DNA of 64,000 nt from Stomoxys calcitrans (taxonomy: Eukaryota > Arthropoda > Insecta > Diptera > Muscidae): contig NC_081552.1 in the NCBI RefSeq assembly GCF_963082655.1, positions 191,406,075 to 191,470,074 of the forward strand, given 5' to 3'. Of the stretch, positions 30,619 to 42,359 are shown one piece after another (positions within the stretch are counted from its first letter, which is position 1; the number at the start of each line of letters is the position of its first letter). The position numbers were made by a program, and so were the translations under genes. Below the pieces are notes generated by a model. It made no database searches, was not told the DNA's origin, and worked only from the letters and a program-made list of their open reading frames with translations.

Positions 30619-32322
30619 ATGTCCATGAAGATAAATTTGAATATAACTTAGCCAAGACACAAACCTGACATTTTAACAGAGCTATGTTAAGTGATAAACA
30701 GAGCACTGTTAACTAATTTTCTTTTGAATTTTAAATAAAAAAAATCATTTTTAGCATTTTCTCACCAAATATTTTCTAAAATCACTTGCTAAAGATTTTA
30801 TCTACAACAAAAAAATGCTTAATAACAGCTAAACCCTCAAACCTCTATGCCAACAATATTTTTTGAAGACCTATATGACCCATTTTTAAAACGGCAATGC
30901 AGTGCACTCGTCATAGATAGGTGATACAAACTAATACCAGAATTAGCCCCTACCAAGAGCTTTTAGAATCAGAAATCCCCATATTCAAATTGTATTTCAG
31001 ATCGGAGATATTTCGCCCCAAAAGTTATATTTGAATTTAACATAATGGCCCACTGTGCTGGACTGGTCATAGATAGGTGATACAAACTAATACCAGAATT
31101 AGCCCCTACCAAGAGCTTTTAGAATCAGAAATCCCCATATTCAAATTGTATTTCAGATCGGAGATATTTCGCCCCAAAGTTATATTTGATTTTAACATCA
31201 TGGCCCACTGTTCTGGACTGGTCATAGTTAGGTGATACAAACTAATACCAGAATTAGCCCCTACCAAGAGCTATTAGAATCAGAATTCCCCATATTCAAA
31301 TTGTATTTCAGATCGGAGATATTTTGCCCCAAAAGTTATATTTGAATTTTACATAATGGCCCACTGTGCTGGACTGGTCATAGATAGGTGATACAAACTA
31401 ATACCAGAATTAGCCCCTACCAAGAGCTATTAGAATCAGAAGTCCCCATATTCAAATTGTATTTCAGATCGGAGATATTTTGCCCCAAAAGTTATATTTG
31501 AATTTCACATAATGGCCCACTGTGCTGGACTGGTCATAGATAGGTGATACAAACTAATACCAGAATTAGCCCCTACCAAGAGCTTTTAGAATCAGAAATC
31601 CCCATATTCAAATTGTATTTCAGATCGGAGATATTTCGCCCCAAAAGTTATATTTGAATTTAACATAATGGCCCACTGTGCTGGACTGGTCATTGATAGG
31701 TGATACAAACTAATACCAGAATTAGCCCCTACCAAGAGCTTTTAGAATCAGAAGTCCCCATATTCAAATTGTATTTCAGATCGGAGATATTTCGCCCCAA
31801 AAGTTATATTTGAATTTAACATAATGGCCCACTGTGCTGGACTGGTCATAGATAGGTGATACAAACTAATACCAGAATTAGCCCCTACCAAGAGCTGTTA
31901 GAATTAGAAGTTCCCATATTCAAATTGTATTTCAGATCGGAGATATTTCGCCCCAAAAGTTATATTTGAATTTAACATAATGGCCCACTGTGCTGGACTG
32001 GTCATAGATAGGTGATACAAACCAATACCAGAATTAGCCCCTACCAAGAGCTGCTAGAATAAGAAGTCCCCATATTCAAATTGTATTTCAGATCGGAGAT
32101 ATTTCGCCCCAAAAGTTATATTCGAATTTAACATAATGGCCCACTGTGCTGGACTGGTCATAGATAGGTGATACAAACTAATATCAGAATTAGCCCCTAC
32201 CAAGAGCTGTTAGAATTAGAAGTTCCCATATTCAAATTGTATTTAACAGTGTTCTGTTTATCACTTAAAATGTCAGGTTTGTGTCTTGGCTAAGTTATAT
32301 TCAAATTTATCTTCAGGGACAT
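30619..32322. mobile_element. Long-TIR element (MULE/foldback-like) carrying a satellite array
   Basis: The left terminal inverted repeat is 30619-30712 and the right is 32243-32322. They pair over about 80 bases with few mismatches, and the left arm has one extra 12-14-base piece near 30675. The 9-base target CAACATTTG is duplicated at 30610-30618 and 32323-32331. The undisturbed site can be read from a neighbouring 182-bp unit near 30420-30450. The interior is an AT-rich spacer (30713-30910) and the 156-bp array. Long TIRs with 9-base duplications fit Mutator-like or foldback elements; no transposase is present. That class is inference. Confidence 0.82.
30911..32242 (+). repeat. 156-bp satellite array, 8 full units and one partial
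   Basis: Units start with TCATAGATAGGTGATACAAA at 30911, 31067, 31222, 31378, 31534, 31690, 31846, 32002 and 32158, so the period is 156 (once 155). The units are nearly identical by eye. The last is cut after about 85 bases, where the right terminal repeat begins. Each unit ends ATAATGGCCCACTGTGCTGG. Confidence 0.93.
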
Positions 32323-33079
32323 CAACATTTGCCAAAAATAACCAATATCTTTGTTTCTTTGATACTTAGGGCTCCACATTAAACAGATTCGGAATGAACG
32401 TAGTCCATATTATATTATCTGTAAACGGTTTCAGCCCACTATTTCCCAGTTGGCCACAGTGGGCCATTATCTCTGCAAAATGGGGTATCATATAAAAAAA
32501 TGACCAAAATTTGTCAAAAATGGCCAGTATCTTTTATTCTTAAATACTTAGGGCTCCAAATTAAACAGATTCGGAAAGAGCGTAGTCCATATTATATTTT
32601 CTGTAAACGGTTTCAGCACACTATTTCCCAGTGGGCCATAGTGGCCATTTATTTCGAAAAATGGGGCGTCATATGAAAAAATTACCAAATTTAGCCAATA
32701 ATGGCCAGTATCTTGGTTTCTATAATACTTAGGGCTCCAAATTGAATCGATTCGGGAAGAGCGTGGTCCAAATTATATTTCCTGTAAACGGTTTCAGCCC
32801 TCTGTTTCCCAGTTGGCCACAGTGGGCCATTATCTCTGCAAAATGGGCCTTGTTTGCCAAATATGGCCAATACCTTGGTTTCTTTAATACTTAGGGCTCC
32901 AAATTGAATAGAATCGGAAAGGGTGTGGTCCGTATTATATTTACTGTAAACGATTTCAGCCCATTATTTCCAAGATGGCCACAATGGGCCATTTATTTCG
33001 AGAAATGGAGCATCATATGAAAAAATTACCAAATTAAGCCAAAACTGTCCAGTGTCTTGGTTTCTTTAATACTTAGGGC

Positions 33080-33850
33080 TCCATCAATAGTGTAGGTCGG
33101 TTGGTATTGTAAATGGGCCATATCGGTGCATGTTTTGATATAGCTGCCATATAAACCCATCTTGGGTCTTGACTTCTTGAGTCTCTAGAGGGCGCAATTC
33201 TGGTCCGATTTGAATGAAATTTTGCACGACGTGTTTTGTTATGATATCCAACAACTGTGCCATGTTTGGTTCAAATCGGTCGATAACCTAATATTGCTGC
33301 CATATAAACCGATTTTGGGTCTTGACTTCTTGAGTCTCTAGAGGGCGCAATTCTTATCCGATTTGACTGAATTTTTGCACTTAGTGTTTTGTTTTGATTT
33401 CCAACAACTGTGCTAAGTACGGGTGAAATCGATGCATAACCCGATATAGCTGCCATATAAACCGATCTGGGATCTTGACTTCTTGAGCCTCTAGAGGTCG
33501 CAATTATTATCCGATTTGCCTGAAATTTTGTACGACGGATCCTCTCATGTCCATCAACATACATGTTTATTATGGTCTGAATCGGTCTATAGCCCGATAC
33601 AGCTCCCATATAAATCGATCTCTCTATTTTACTTCTTGAACTCCCAATTGGCTGACATTTTACACAGGTCTCCAACATATAATTTAATTGTGGTCCAAAC
33701 CGGACCATATCTTGATGTCGCTCTAATAGCAGAGCAACTATCATTTTTTGCCCAAGAAGAGATGCCGGGAAAAGAACTCAACAAATGCGATCCATTGTGG
33801 AGGGTACATAAAATTCAGCCCGGCCGAACTGAGCACGCTTTTACTTGTTT
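33080..33850 (+). mobile_element. F1 Helitron, 5'-truncated
   Basis: It begins inside the family head at GTGTAGGTCGGTTGGTATTG. It has four core units (GATATAGCTGCCATATAAACC-type phrases at 33139, 33291, 33443 and 33597) and ends with GGAGGGTACATAAAATTC, the hairpin CAGCCCGGCCGAACTG and CACGCTTTTACTTGTTTG. Confidence 0.65.
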
Positions 33851-33949
33851 GTATTAGGTTTTCTGTATTATAATTTTGAATTTCACATATAGGTGGCGCT
33901 CTATCGTGAATTTTTATATTATATTTTCACATACTTCAGAAATTGTTAC

Positions 33950-34262
33950 TTCCAGGGGCTCAGGAATTCAAATCGGTATATCGGTTTATATGTTAGCTTT
34001 ATCTAAATCTAAACCGATATGACCCATTTACAATCCCCAATGGCCTACATCGATACTTAGTATCTATGCAAAACTCCAAGTGGCTAGCTTTACGCGTTCG
34101 ACCACTATCGTGATAGAGGGACGGAGAGACGAACGGACAAGGCTAGATCGATTTAGAATGATGAGACGATCAAGATTAAATTTACTTTATGGGGTCTTAG
34201 ACGAATATTTCGAGGTGTTGACTACATTGGTATACCTCGCCATCCTGTGTTAGAGGGTATAC
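33950..34262 (-). mobile_element. F1-type Helitron, 5' part reversed
   Basis: Reversed head: ATCTAAACCGATATGACCCA, AAGTGGCTAGCTTTACGCG, GATAGAGGGACGGAGAGACG, GATCAAGATTAAATTTACTT, TATTTCGAGGTGTTG and the terminal GTTAGAGGGTATACAA. Only one core unit is left. Confidence 0.55.
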
Positions 34263-34615
34263 AAACGAATTTGATATCCAATTGAAGAGCCATGTGTTTG
34301 GGGAGTCGCCCCACCCCGCCCCCAATACCTTCCTTATGTATAAAAGCCATTTGGAGTGGAAATTGATGGATTTTCGGAAAATTGATACTCATTTTCGGGA
34401 CAAGCACCCCACCCCACCCTCAAACAGAACTTATTTACCGACCATGCCATTATGGGGGTCATATAAAATGTATTTGAAATTAGAGCACGAAGTTTATATT
34501 TATTTTAGGGGCCAAGTGGCCAGGTAGGTGGCCAACCAGACCACCCTACCTCCGAAATACCCCCCCAACACCGGAGATATTTGCCAATACGGTAATATAG
34601 AACTCAAAAGAAAGA
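34263..34615 (-). repeat. F5 element fragment, reversed
   Basis: Reversed F5 phrases: CAATTGAAGAGCCATG, GGGACAAGCACCCCACCCCA, ACTTATTTACCGACCATGCC and GGCCAACCAGACCACCC. Two to three units, no end. Confidence 0.5.
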
Positions 34616-34624
34616 CATTCGGGA

Positions 34625-34912
34625 GTATAGTAAACATCTGCCCAGGAACCGAGCAGAGGCAAATTTCTCATACATCAATGAGTGCTTTTTGGTACAAGTT
34701 TAAACTAAGAGACCGTTTTTTATAGCCGAGTCCGAACGGCGCGGGGCAGTGCGACACCTCTTTGGGAAGAATTTTTTGCATGACCATGTATGGCAAGCTA
34801 CCTGTTAATGCTGGAAAAGGAGGCGATAACTACAGCTTTAATTTTGTCCCAAGTTCTCGCCAGGATTCGAACGCAGGCGTTCAGCGTCATAGGCGGACAT
34901 AGGCTACAGTGG
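34625..34912 (-). mobile_element. tRNA-derived SINE copy 5
   Basis: Reverse orientation. The tail side is at 34640 (GAGGCAAATTTCTC). TATAGCCGAGTCCGAACGGC lies at 34723. The B box, seen as GGATTCGAACG with one change, is at about 34863. The A-box side ends at GGCGGACATAGGC. The 5' head past this point is lost. An 11-base match GCGTTCAGCGT is shared with the other copies. Confidence 0.72.
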
Positions 34913-36110
34913 CACGAATTCGATATCCACATTCAGGGAAAAGTGTCCCCACCCGAAAAATATATTAGAGAGTTAAAGAAGGCGCGGCGTAGCGAGCCCC
35001 ATTCGACTAGTTGTTAATAAAAATGTATACCCATTATTGGTGATCTTCTATACAGCACGCATCTTGCATATTATATCTTGGATTATGAATTACACAAACG
35101 ATTTGTTGATGACGACCAGAAAATACCCTTATTAACTTCCAATGATATTTCAAATGACCTTCAACGGCATATAAGACACCATCTACTATGGAAAAAAAAT
35201 CACAAATGGGAATAACAAAAGACTTAAGAAACATGCACCTACCTACCACCAACAAACATCACAAAGGGGAGTAACAAAAGACTTAAGAAACATGCACCAG
35301 TATTTTACCTACCACCAACAAAAAGTGTTGTTCACACCAGCTCTTATTCTATGGCGCTGTGCTGCTAATGTCACCTTTGTTGTCTACGCCTAGTGCCTCA
35401 ATGACGAAGCCGTGGCCAATGGGATAATTCAAAATCCATTAACCATTCGCATGTGAACAAATAGGTGGCATTCATGTTTGTCTATTTTGTCCATTTACAA
35501 TACATGATAACTCTTTTCTGTTTCGATTGCTTAGCCGCAATGCAAGTCATAAATGCAAAGTGCAAAATAAATGAATGAAAATGGAATAAAGGAAAAAAAA
35601 AACAGCAAGCACAAAACATCGTCACATTTAATTGCTCCCTTGCATAAAAATAAAGTTTATTGAACTAAATGTTGTATGCGAGCTCACACAAACCCAACGA
35701 TGACTTCAAGAAAGAGTCATTTGTTGACAAAACTATTCAATTTAATGAGCATAAATATTTTGCACGATTTGACATGGTTCGCACTTCCACACCTCATTGT
35801 TCCCGATGTAGTGCTTTGTGTTAATTGAAGTCAAGCAGTCACAACAATTTATCAATATTTATGAATATTTCATACTAGCATATAGAGATTTGGGGAAAAC
35901 AGGTAAGGTGACAAGGCCGATAACAATGATGACGCCATATAAGGGTGTACCAGGAAAATAGGAATCTTGGGAACCTACCACCATGGATTCTGCTTAAAAT
36001 TTATGCAAAATAAATTTAGATGAAGGGCATAATTTTATTCTACATACCAAACTTCTGTAAAATCAGCAAAAATTAAAGCTTCTAGGAAAGCGAACAAGGA
36101 TGATCGAGGG
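34913..36110. other. Mostly non-repetitive stretch with a short duplication
   Basis: A tandem duplication of about 59 bases lies at 35201-35335: CACAAATGGGAATAACAAAA and CACAAAGGGGAGTAACAAAA, each followed by GACTTAAGAAACATGCACC. No gene or transposon phrase was recognised elsewhere. Confidence 0.5.
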
Positions 36111-36412
36111 ACCGGTTTACATGGTAGCAATATCAGGTCATAGAATTTATTTTGACCGTATTTGGCACAGTTGTTGGAAGTCGTAACAGAACACCGCATG
36201 CAAAATTTCTGTCAAATCGTAAAGACTCAAGAAGGGTTATATGGGAGCTACATCAGGTTATTGGCCGATTTGGACTGTACTTGGCACAGTTGTGGCAAGT
36301 CATAACAGAACACTACATGCAAAATTTCTTCCCAATCGTACACAAATTGTGGGTTGTAACTACTCAAGAAGTCAAATCGGGAGATCGGTTTATATGGGAA
36401 CTACTGGCTGAC
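36111..36412 (-). mobile_element. F1 Helitron core fragment, reversed
   Basis: Two reversed core units with ATATGGGAGCTACATCAGG and CATAACAGAACACTACATGC. No ends. The following 36413-36590 shows nothing recognisable. Confidence 0.55.
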
Positions 36413-36590
36413 CCAAGCCCGCTCCGATGCGCCTTCTTTTACTTTATATGGAACAAAAGTTTCCTTGAAATAATTATTTTCGACAATTAAAGATCTTTTT
36501 GTGAAATACCATGCTAACTTGGCTAACAGCATAACAATGTAAGTGCCTTTATCTGAATCCCATATAATCTTTATTGGTCTACGAATTTAA

Positions 36591-38834
36591 GTTTAGATGT
36601 AAGGTGTACTCCATTCTTAAAATACTTCATTTCAGCCCGATATTCTCATGATGTCTGATTTAGTGGTGTTTTCGAGGGTGAGGTGGTCCCCCACATACTT
36701 GGCCCTGAAAAAATATCAGCATTGTGCTCTTCTCCCAAATACCATTTATTTAAACCCCATATTGCCATTGGCTTAAGAGGAGTTTACAGGATGAGGCGTC
36801 CCCCAAATTCAAATTCGTTTGCTAATCTGAAATACCTTTCATTTAAGCCACATATTGACATGGTTTGAAAATATTTTTCCTTTGGGGGTGTTTTGGGACA
36901 GGGGTGATGCCCTAAATACATGATCCTACATTTGGATATCAGAAAATTGGTCCCGAAAATGGGTACTAATTCTTGCTCTAACCCCCCAATTCATTTCATT
37001 TAAGCTCCACATTGACATAGTCGGTAAATATGCACGATTTAGGGGTGTTTTGGGGATTGGGGTGGTTCCCCAAACACTAAGTCCGGAAAATATATCAGCG
37101 AACTTGCTCTATTCTCATATTTGATTTATTTGAACCCCATATTGCCTTCGCTTGGTCAGTAAATATGCCCGATTTAGGGGTGGTTTGGGTTGGTCCCCCA
37201 AACACTATGCCCGGAAAATATATCAGCAACGTGCTCTATTCTCATATATCTATATATCATTTATTTAAACCCCATATTGCCATTCCCCTTAAAATTGGAT
37301 ATCAAATTCGTTTCCTAATCTCATTTTAACTCCTTATTGCAAAAGTCAGCAAATATGTCCGGTTTGGGGTATTTTCCCTAAAAACTATGAATATTAAGTT
37401 CCCCTTCTCTTTAAGACCCAAATTGTCTTGGTGAGCAAATAAGTCCTATTGGGGGTTGTTATGGTGGTGGGACGTCCCATAGACAATAGGTCCTTAATGT
37501 TGATATCAGATAGGTGGTCTACTCCCACATACCTTTAATTTAAGCCTCATATTTCCATAGTTGGCAAAGATGACCGGCTTGGGGGGTGTTTGGGGGATGG
37601 GCGGCCACTCAGTGAGTTGACCTGGAAAATTTATATCGGATTCGTGTTCCACTTTAAAAACCCTCTTATTTGAGCCCCATATTGCAATAGTGAGCAAATA
37701 CTTCCTATTTGGGTGGTGTTGTGGGGGTGGGCTGGCCCCATAGACACTTTTCCCGAATATTGATATCAAATTCGTGCTATATTCCCGAAGACCTTACATT
37801 TGAGCCATATATTGCTATGGTCGTAAATTTGTCCTCTTTGGGGGATGTTTTTGGGGAGAGGTGGCCCCCCAAAAACTTGGTCTCATATTTGGATATCAGA
37901 TTCGTATTCTACATTCAAATACCTTTTATTTAAGCCCCATATTCCCACGGGTCAGTAAGTAAATCCTGTTTGGGGGGTGTTTTGGGAAGGGGGTAGACCC
38001 CCAGAAACGTGGTCCCACATTTGGATATCAGATTCGTATTCTACTCTCAAATACCTTTCATTTGAGTCCCATATTGCCATGGTCGGTAAATATGTCCGAT
38101 TTAGAGGTGTTTTGGGGGCTGGGTGGTGTTGTGGGGGTGGGGTGGCCCTAAAGATACTTTTCACGAATATTGATATCAGATTCGTGCTTTACTCCCAAAG
38201 ACCCCCAAACACTGGATCCCATATTTAAATATCAGATTGGAATTCTACACTTAAATACCTTTTATTTAAGCCCCATATTGCCATGGTCAGTAAATAAGTC
38301 CTGTTTGGGGGGTGTTTTAAAGAGGGGATGGACCCCCAGAAACGTGGTCCTACCTTTGGATATTAGATTTGTATTTTACTCGCAAATATCTTTCATTTGA
38401 GTCCCATATTGTCATGGTCGGTAAATATGTCCGATTTAGGGGTGTTTTGGGGGGTTGGAGTGGTCCCCCTAACACTTGGTCCTACAATTTGATATCAGAT
38501 ATGTTTTCTTATCCTAAATACCTTTCCTTTCAATCCCATATTGTTGTGATTGGTCGAAATATATGTTTGGTAGGTTTTAGGGTGGGGCAGCCTCCCTGGG
38601 TACCCCATCAGAAATATGAGAGCACACAAAATTTCGCTTAAATCGCACCACCCATCTCCGAGATCTGGCGTTTCTGAAAATTATGGCAAGGGGGAGGGTC
38701 CGCATCCAGATATCAAAAAATGTAGTACCCTATTTTCACCAAAATTTCAAGAAAATTGGTTTAGCCGTTTCTGAGTCTTTAAGGAACACATAAACAAACC
38801 TACAAACAAACACAAATTGATTTATATATATAAG
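36591..38834 (+). repeat. F5 tandem-core element, long copy
   Basis: About seventeen diverged units of 125-135 bases in the same phrase order as 23161-24563. It ends with AAGAAAATTGGTTTAGCCGT, GAACACATAAACAAACC and AAATTGATTTATATATATAA. Stretches at 37080-38600 are closely parallel to 23270-24400, so the two arrays may be copies of one element. Confidence 0.7.
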
Positions 38835-39250
38835 ATATCAGGTAATGGACTCATTTTGACCGTATTAGGCACAGTTATTAAAAATCACAAAAGAACACCA
38901 AATGCAAAGTTTCAGCTAAATCGGACTAAAATTGCGGCTTATGGGGGCTGAAGAAGTCAAATGGGGAAATCGGTTTATATGGGAGCTATATATAGTTATA
39001 CACCGATGTGGACCGTACATAGCATAGTTATTGGAAGCCATAACAGCACACTATATGCACAATTTCAGCCAAATCGGACTAAAATTGCGGCTTTCGGGGG
39101 GCTCAAGAAGTCAAATAGAGAAATCGGTTTATATGGCACCTATATCAGGTTATAGACCGATTTGAACCGTACTTAACACAGTTGGTGGAAGCCATAACAG
39201 AACACTACAAACAAAATTTCAGCCAAATCGGACTCAAATTGCGGCTTCTT
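38835..39250 (-). mobile_element. F1 Helitron core fragment, reversed
   Basis: Three reversed units: TATGGGAGCTATATATAG near 38981, CAAATCGGACTAAAATTGCG and CATAACAGAACACTACAAAC. No terminal hairpin. It is inserted between two F5 arrays. Confidence 0.55.
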
Positions 39251-39990
39251 ACTTGGACCCAAATTTTAATACGATATTCGTTTTCTGGTCTCCAATACCT
39301 TTCATTTGATACCTATATTGTATTGTGTTTTTGGCATAAGGGGGAGAGTCCATCCCCCTTCCGACACCAACCTATACAATATGCAAAAATTTCGAGAAAA
39401 TCGGTTCTGCCGTTTTTCAGTCTATACGAAACAAACAAACCGAGTCTCACATATCCGTGATTGGCTAATGTGCCCATTTTGGGAGTTTTTGTGGGCTTGG
39501 GGTGACCTCCTTATACTTCTAGATGAATTTGTATGACAGATTCGTTATCTACTCCCGCATACTTTTAATTTGATACCCATATTGTCCTTATCGGTCCACA
39601 TTTGATTTTGGGTTTTGTTTTTGGGGCAACGGTGGATGTTCCGTTATTCCTACTTCCTGACCATATTCGTAATCTACTCCCGAATACCTTTTATTTGAGT
39701 CCCATATTGTCATGATCGTCAAATAAACCTATTTTATGGGGTTTTGGGGCTGGGGCGACCCCCAGGTACTTGGACCCAACTTTTATTATAAAATTCGTAA
39801 TCTACTCTTAAATACCTTTCATTTAAATCCCATATTGTCCCCATCGGTCCATTTTTATTTTTTGGTAGAATTTTTGGGGTAAGGGGGAGGGTTCGCTCCC
39901 CTCCCGATATCAAAAAATTATATAGCCTATGTTTCCTTCCAGACCATCGTACGCAATCTGTGAATGAGTAGATTAGTATATCCCCATCCT
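39251..39990 (+). repeat. F5-type array, diverged
   Basis: Units read GGACCCAAATTTTAATACGA, CCTTTCATTTGATACC and a GGGGGAGAGTCCATCCCC block, with a family end (GAAAATCGGTTCTGCCG) near 39394 and a second end region near 39890-39950. It may be two fused copies. Confidence 0.55.
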
Positions 39991-40654
39991 ATTGTGGTGG
40001 GTATTAAAGTTTAGCAACGAAGCTACAAAACATTGTTTAAAATTGATGGGTAGTCGTCCCAAAAGGCCCAATTCATTTCCTTTTTATTTCATTTAATTTT
40101 TCGTTACACCCCAATGTACACTCAGAAATAAGTAATGTAATGTTTTCCTTTATGACCGAATGGTGTTTAAACATAACGGCTAAATGTGCTTTTTAACCCA
40201 GGCCAGTCATGAATGGAAATTTTGCAATTCAATTGCTTTACCAACGCCTGGCTTGACAAATTTTTTTGTATGACACAACATGACCAGCGCTAAGTGTCAA
40301 ATGTTGTAATCCCCACAGCCCACAATTAATTACAAGCAATAGTTGGTCACACACTACGGATTAACATGAATACATGAGATTTTCATGAACTTTGACTAAA
40401 ATGATTTGTCTCCATTATGCTGTATTCCAAGAAGGCGAATAACAAGGGGTGAATAAATTTGGGACATATGCAAAAATTGAAAACAAAAACTGCGTAAGTA
40501 ACAATGGATTACGTTCGGCCCGGCTCAATATTGGGTACCCACACCCGTGGACTCTCCTACAAAACTACGCATATGGAGGGACAAGAGTATACGTGGGCTG
40601 CTACATATATTTCTGGCTTAATAATGAAACTTTAAATATTGATCATCAAAAAGT
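39991..40654. other. Mostly non-repetitive stretch
   Basis: AT-rich. At 40519-40545 there is a short degenerate Helitron 3' end in reverse (TTCGGCCCGGCTCAATA then GGGTACCCACACC). No gene was recognised. Confidence 0.4.
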
Positions 40655-42277
40655 GATGGGGGGCAAAAGTCGGGCGGTGTCGACTGTATAATACCCCACA
40701 CCTACCCTACAAGTACAATGTGGGAGCCCTATTCAATTCTGAACCGATTTTGATGGACCTCGGCGGATGTTTTTAGATGGGTTGTTCAACAATCCGTATC
40801 AAATTTCGAGCAAATATGTTCAAACTGTAATAAATGCGGTTGCAAATGACAATATTATTGCAAATTAGCCAAAATCTGACGAATATGTGTAAGGGAGCTA
40901 TATAAAAATCTGAACCGATTTTGACCAAACTTCTGAGATATTGTGGTAGTCTTCGAGGAAAGTCTTGTGCAAAGTTATGGCAAGATTGGTCAATAAATGC
41001 GCCTGCTGTGACTCTAGAAGTTAAAATCGGGCGATATATATATATGAGAGCTATATCTAAATCTGAACAGATCTGAAGCAACCTTTGTAGATATTGTGGT
41101 AGATTTCGAGGAAACCGTTACACAAAGTTTTAGCAAGATTGGTCAATAAATGTAGTGGCTCTAGAAGTGAAAATCGGACGAAATTCATATATGGCAGCTA
41201 TATCTAAATCTGAACCGATTTCTATGAAATTCACCAGTAATGTTGAATGTCATAAGAAAATCCCTCCTGCCAAATTACGAGAGAATCGGTTAAGAAATGA
41301 GCACTTTATTGCAATATTTCTCGAAATCGGACGAACATATATATGTGGACTATATCTAAATCTGAACCGATTTCAAGCAAACTTCTCAGGTATTGTGGAA
41401 GTCGTCGAGGAAAGTGTTGTGCAAAATTTTGGAAGAATTGGTTAATGAATATGCTTGGTGTGACTCTAGAAGTGAAAATCGGACGAAATTCATATATGGC
41501 AGCTACATCTAAATCTGAACCGATTTCTATGAAATTCACCAGTAAGGTTGAAAGTCATAAGGAAATCTCTCCTGCCAAATTACGAGAGAATCGGTTAAGA
41601 AATGAGCTCTTTACTGCAATATTTCTCAAAATCGGACGAACATATATATGTGAGCTATATCTAAATCTCAACCGATTTCAAGCAAACTTCCCAGATATTG
41701 TGGTAGCTGTCGAGGAAAGCATTGTGCCAAGTTTTGGGAAGATTGGTCAATAAATGTGCTTACCGTGGTTCTAGAAGTGAAAATCGGGCGAAATGTATAT
41801 ATGGCAGCTATATCTAAATCTGAACCGATTTTCGTGAAATTCACCAGTAATGTCGAGAGTCAAGAAAGTCATTTTACCTAAATTTCGAGAAAATCGGTTT
41901 TAGACCATTTTATTGCATAATTGGTGCAAATCGGACGAACATATATATGGGAGCTATATCTTAATCTGAGCCGATTTTTTCCAATTTCAATAGGCTTCGT
42001 CTTTAGGCCGAAAAACATGCCTGTACCAATTTTGAAGACGATCGGATGAAAACTGTGTACTTTGTACACAAATTAACAAGGAGAGACGGACAGATAGACA
42101 GACGGGCGAACAGATAGACAGACGGACGGACAGACAGACATAGCTAAATCGATGTTGAAAGTGATTCTGAGTCGATCGGTATACCTAACAGTGGGTCTAT
42201 CTCTCCTACTTCTGGGTGTTACAAACAAATGCACTACGTTATAATACCCTGTACCACAGTGGTGGTGTAGGGTATAA
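40655..42277 (-). mobile_element. DINE-1-like Helitron, subfamily F3, complete
   Basis: Reversed. The 3' end lies at the left as AAAAGTCGGGCGG then TGTCGACTGTATAATACC, a hairpin of AGTCG and CGACT arms. The core spans 40740-41960 with about eight units of the phrase ATATGGCAGCTATATCTAA or its variants. The head has a run of GACGGACAGACAGACA at 42120-42135. The 5' end at the right is the hairpin AATACCCTGTACCACAGTGG then TGGTGTAGGGTAT (42244-42276). INE-1 of Drosophila has the same plan. The small frames are repeat artefacts. Confidence 0.7.
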
Positions 42278-42355
42278 CCATTAGATGGGGAGGTGTACTA
42301 ATAAAGTCATTCCGTTTGTAACGCATCGAAATATCGAGTTTCGAGATGTCGTCCC
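42278..42355 (+). mobile_element. F1 Helitron 5' head fragment
   Basis: ATTAGATGGGGAGGTGTACT then AAAGTCATTCCGTTTGTAAC and GCATCGAAATATCGAG. The rest was removed or replaced by the RTE element. Confidence 0.5.
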
Positions 42356-42359
42356 GGTT

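Larger units (their letters stand above)
30200..33079 (+). repeat. 182-bp tandem array (GGCCACAGTGGGCC family), split by insertions
   Basis: The landmark CAGTTGGCCACAGT(G)GGCC occurs at about 30251, 30551, 32447, 32629, 32810 and 32971. After subtracting the retro-fragment and the 1.7-kb element, spacings are about 180, 183, 182, 181 and 161. Each unit also carries GGCATCATATGAAAAA, a TGGCCA(A/G)TATCTTGGTT phrase, TACTTAGGGCTCCAAATT and TGTAAACGGTTTCAGCCC. It is cut on the right by an F1 Helitron at 33080. No coding potential. Confidence 0.8.

Noticed and set aside
30911..32242. CRISPR-like array (regular repeats)
   Set aside because: Units are 156 bases with no unique spacers, and the sequence is plainly eukaryotic.
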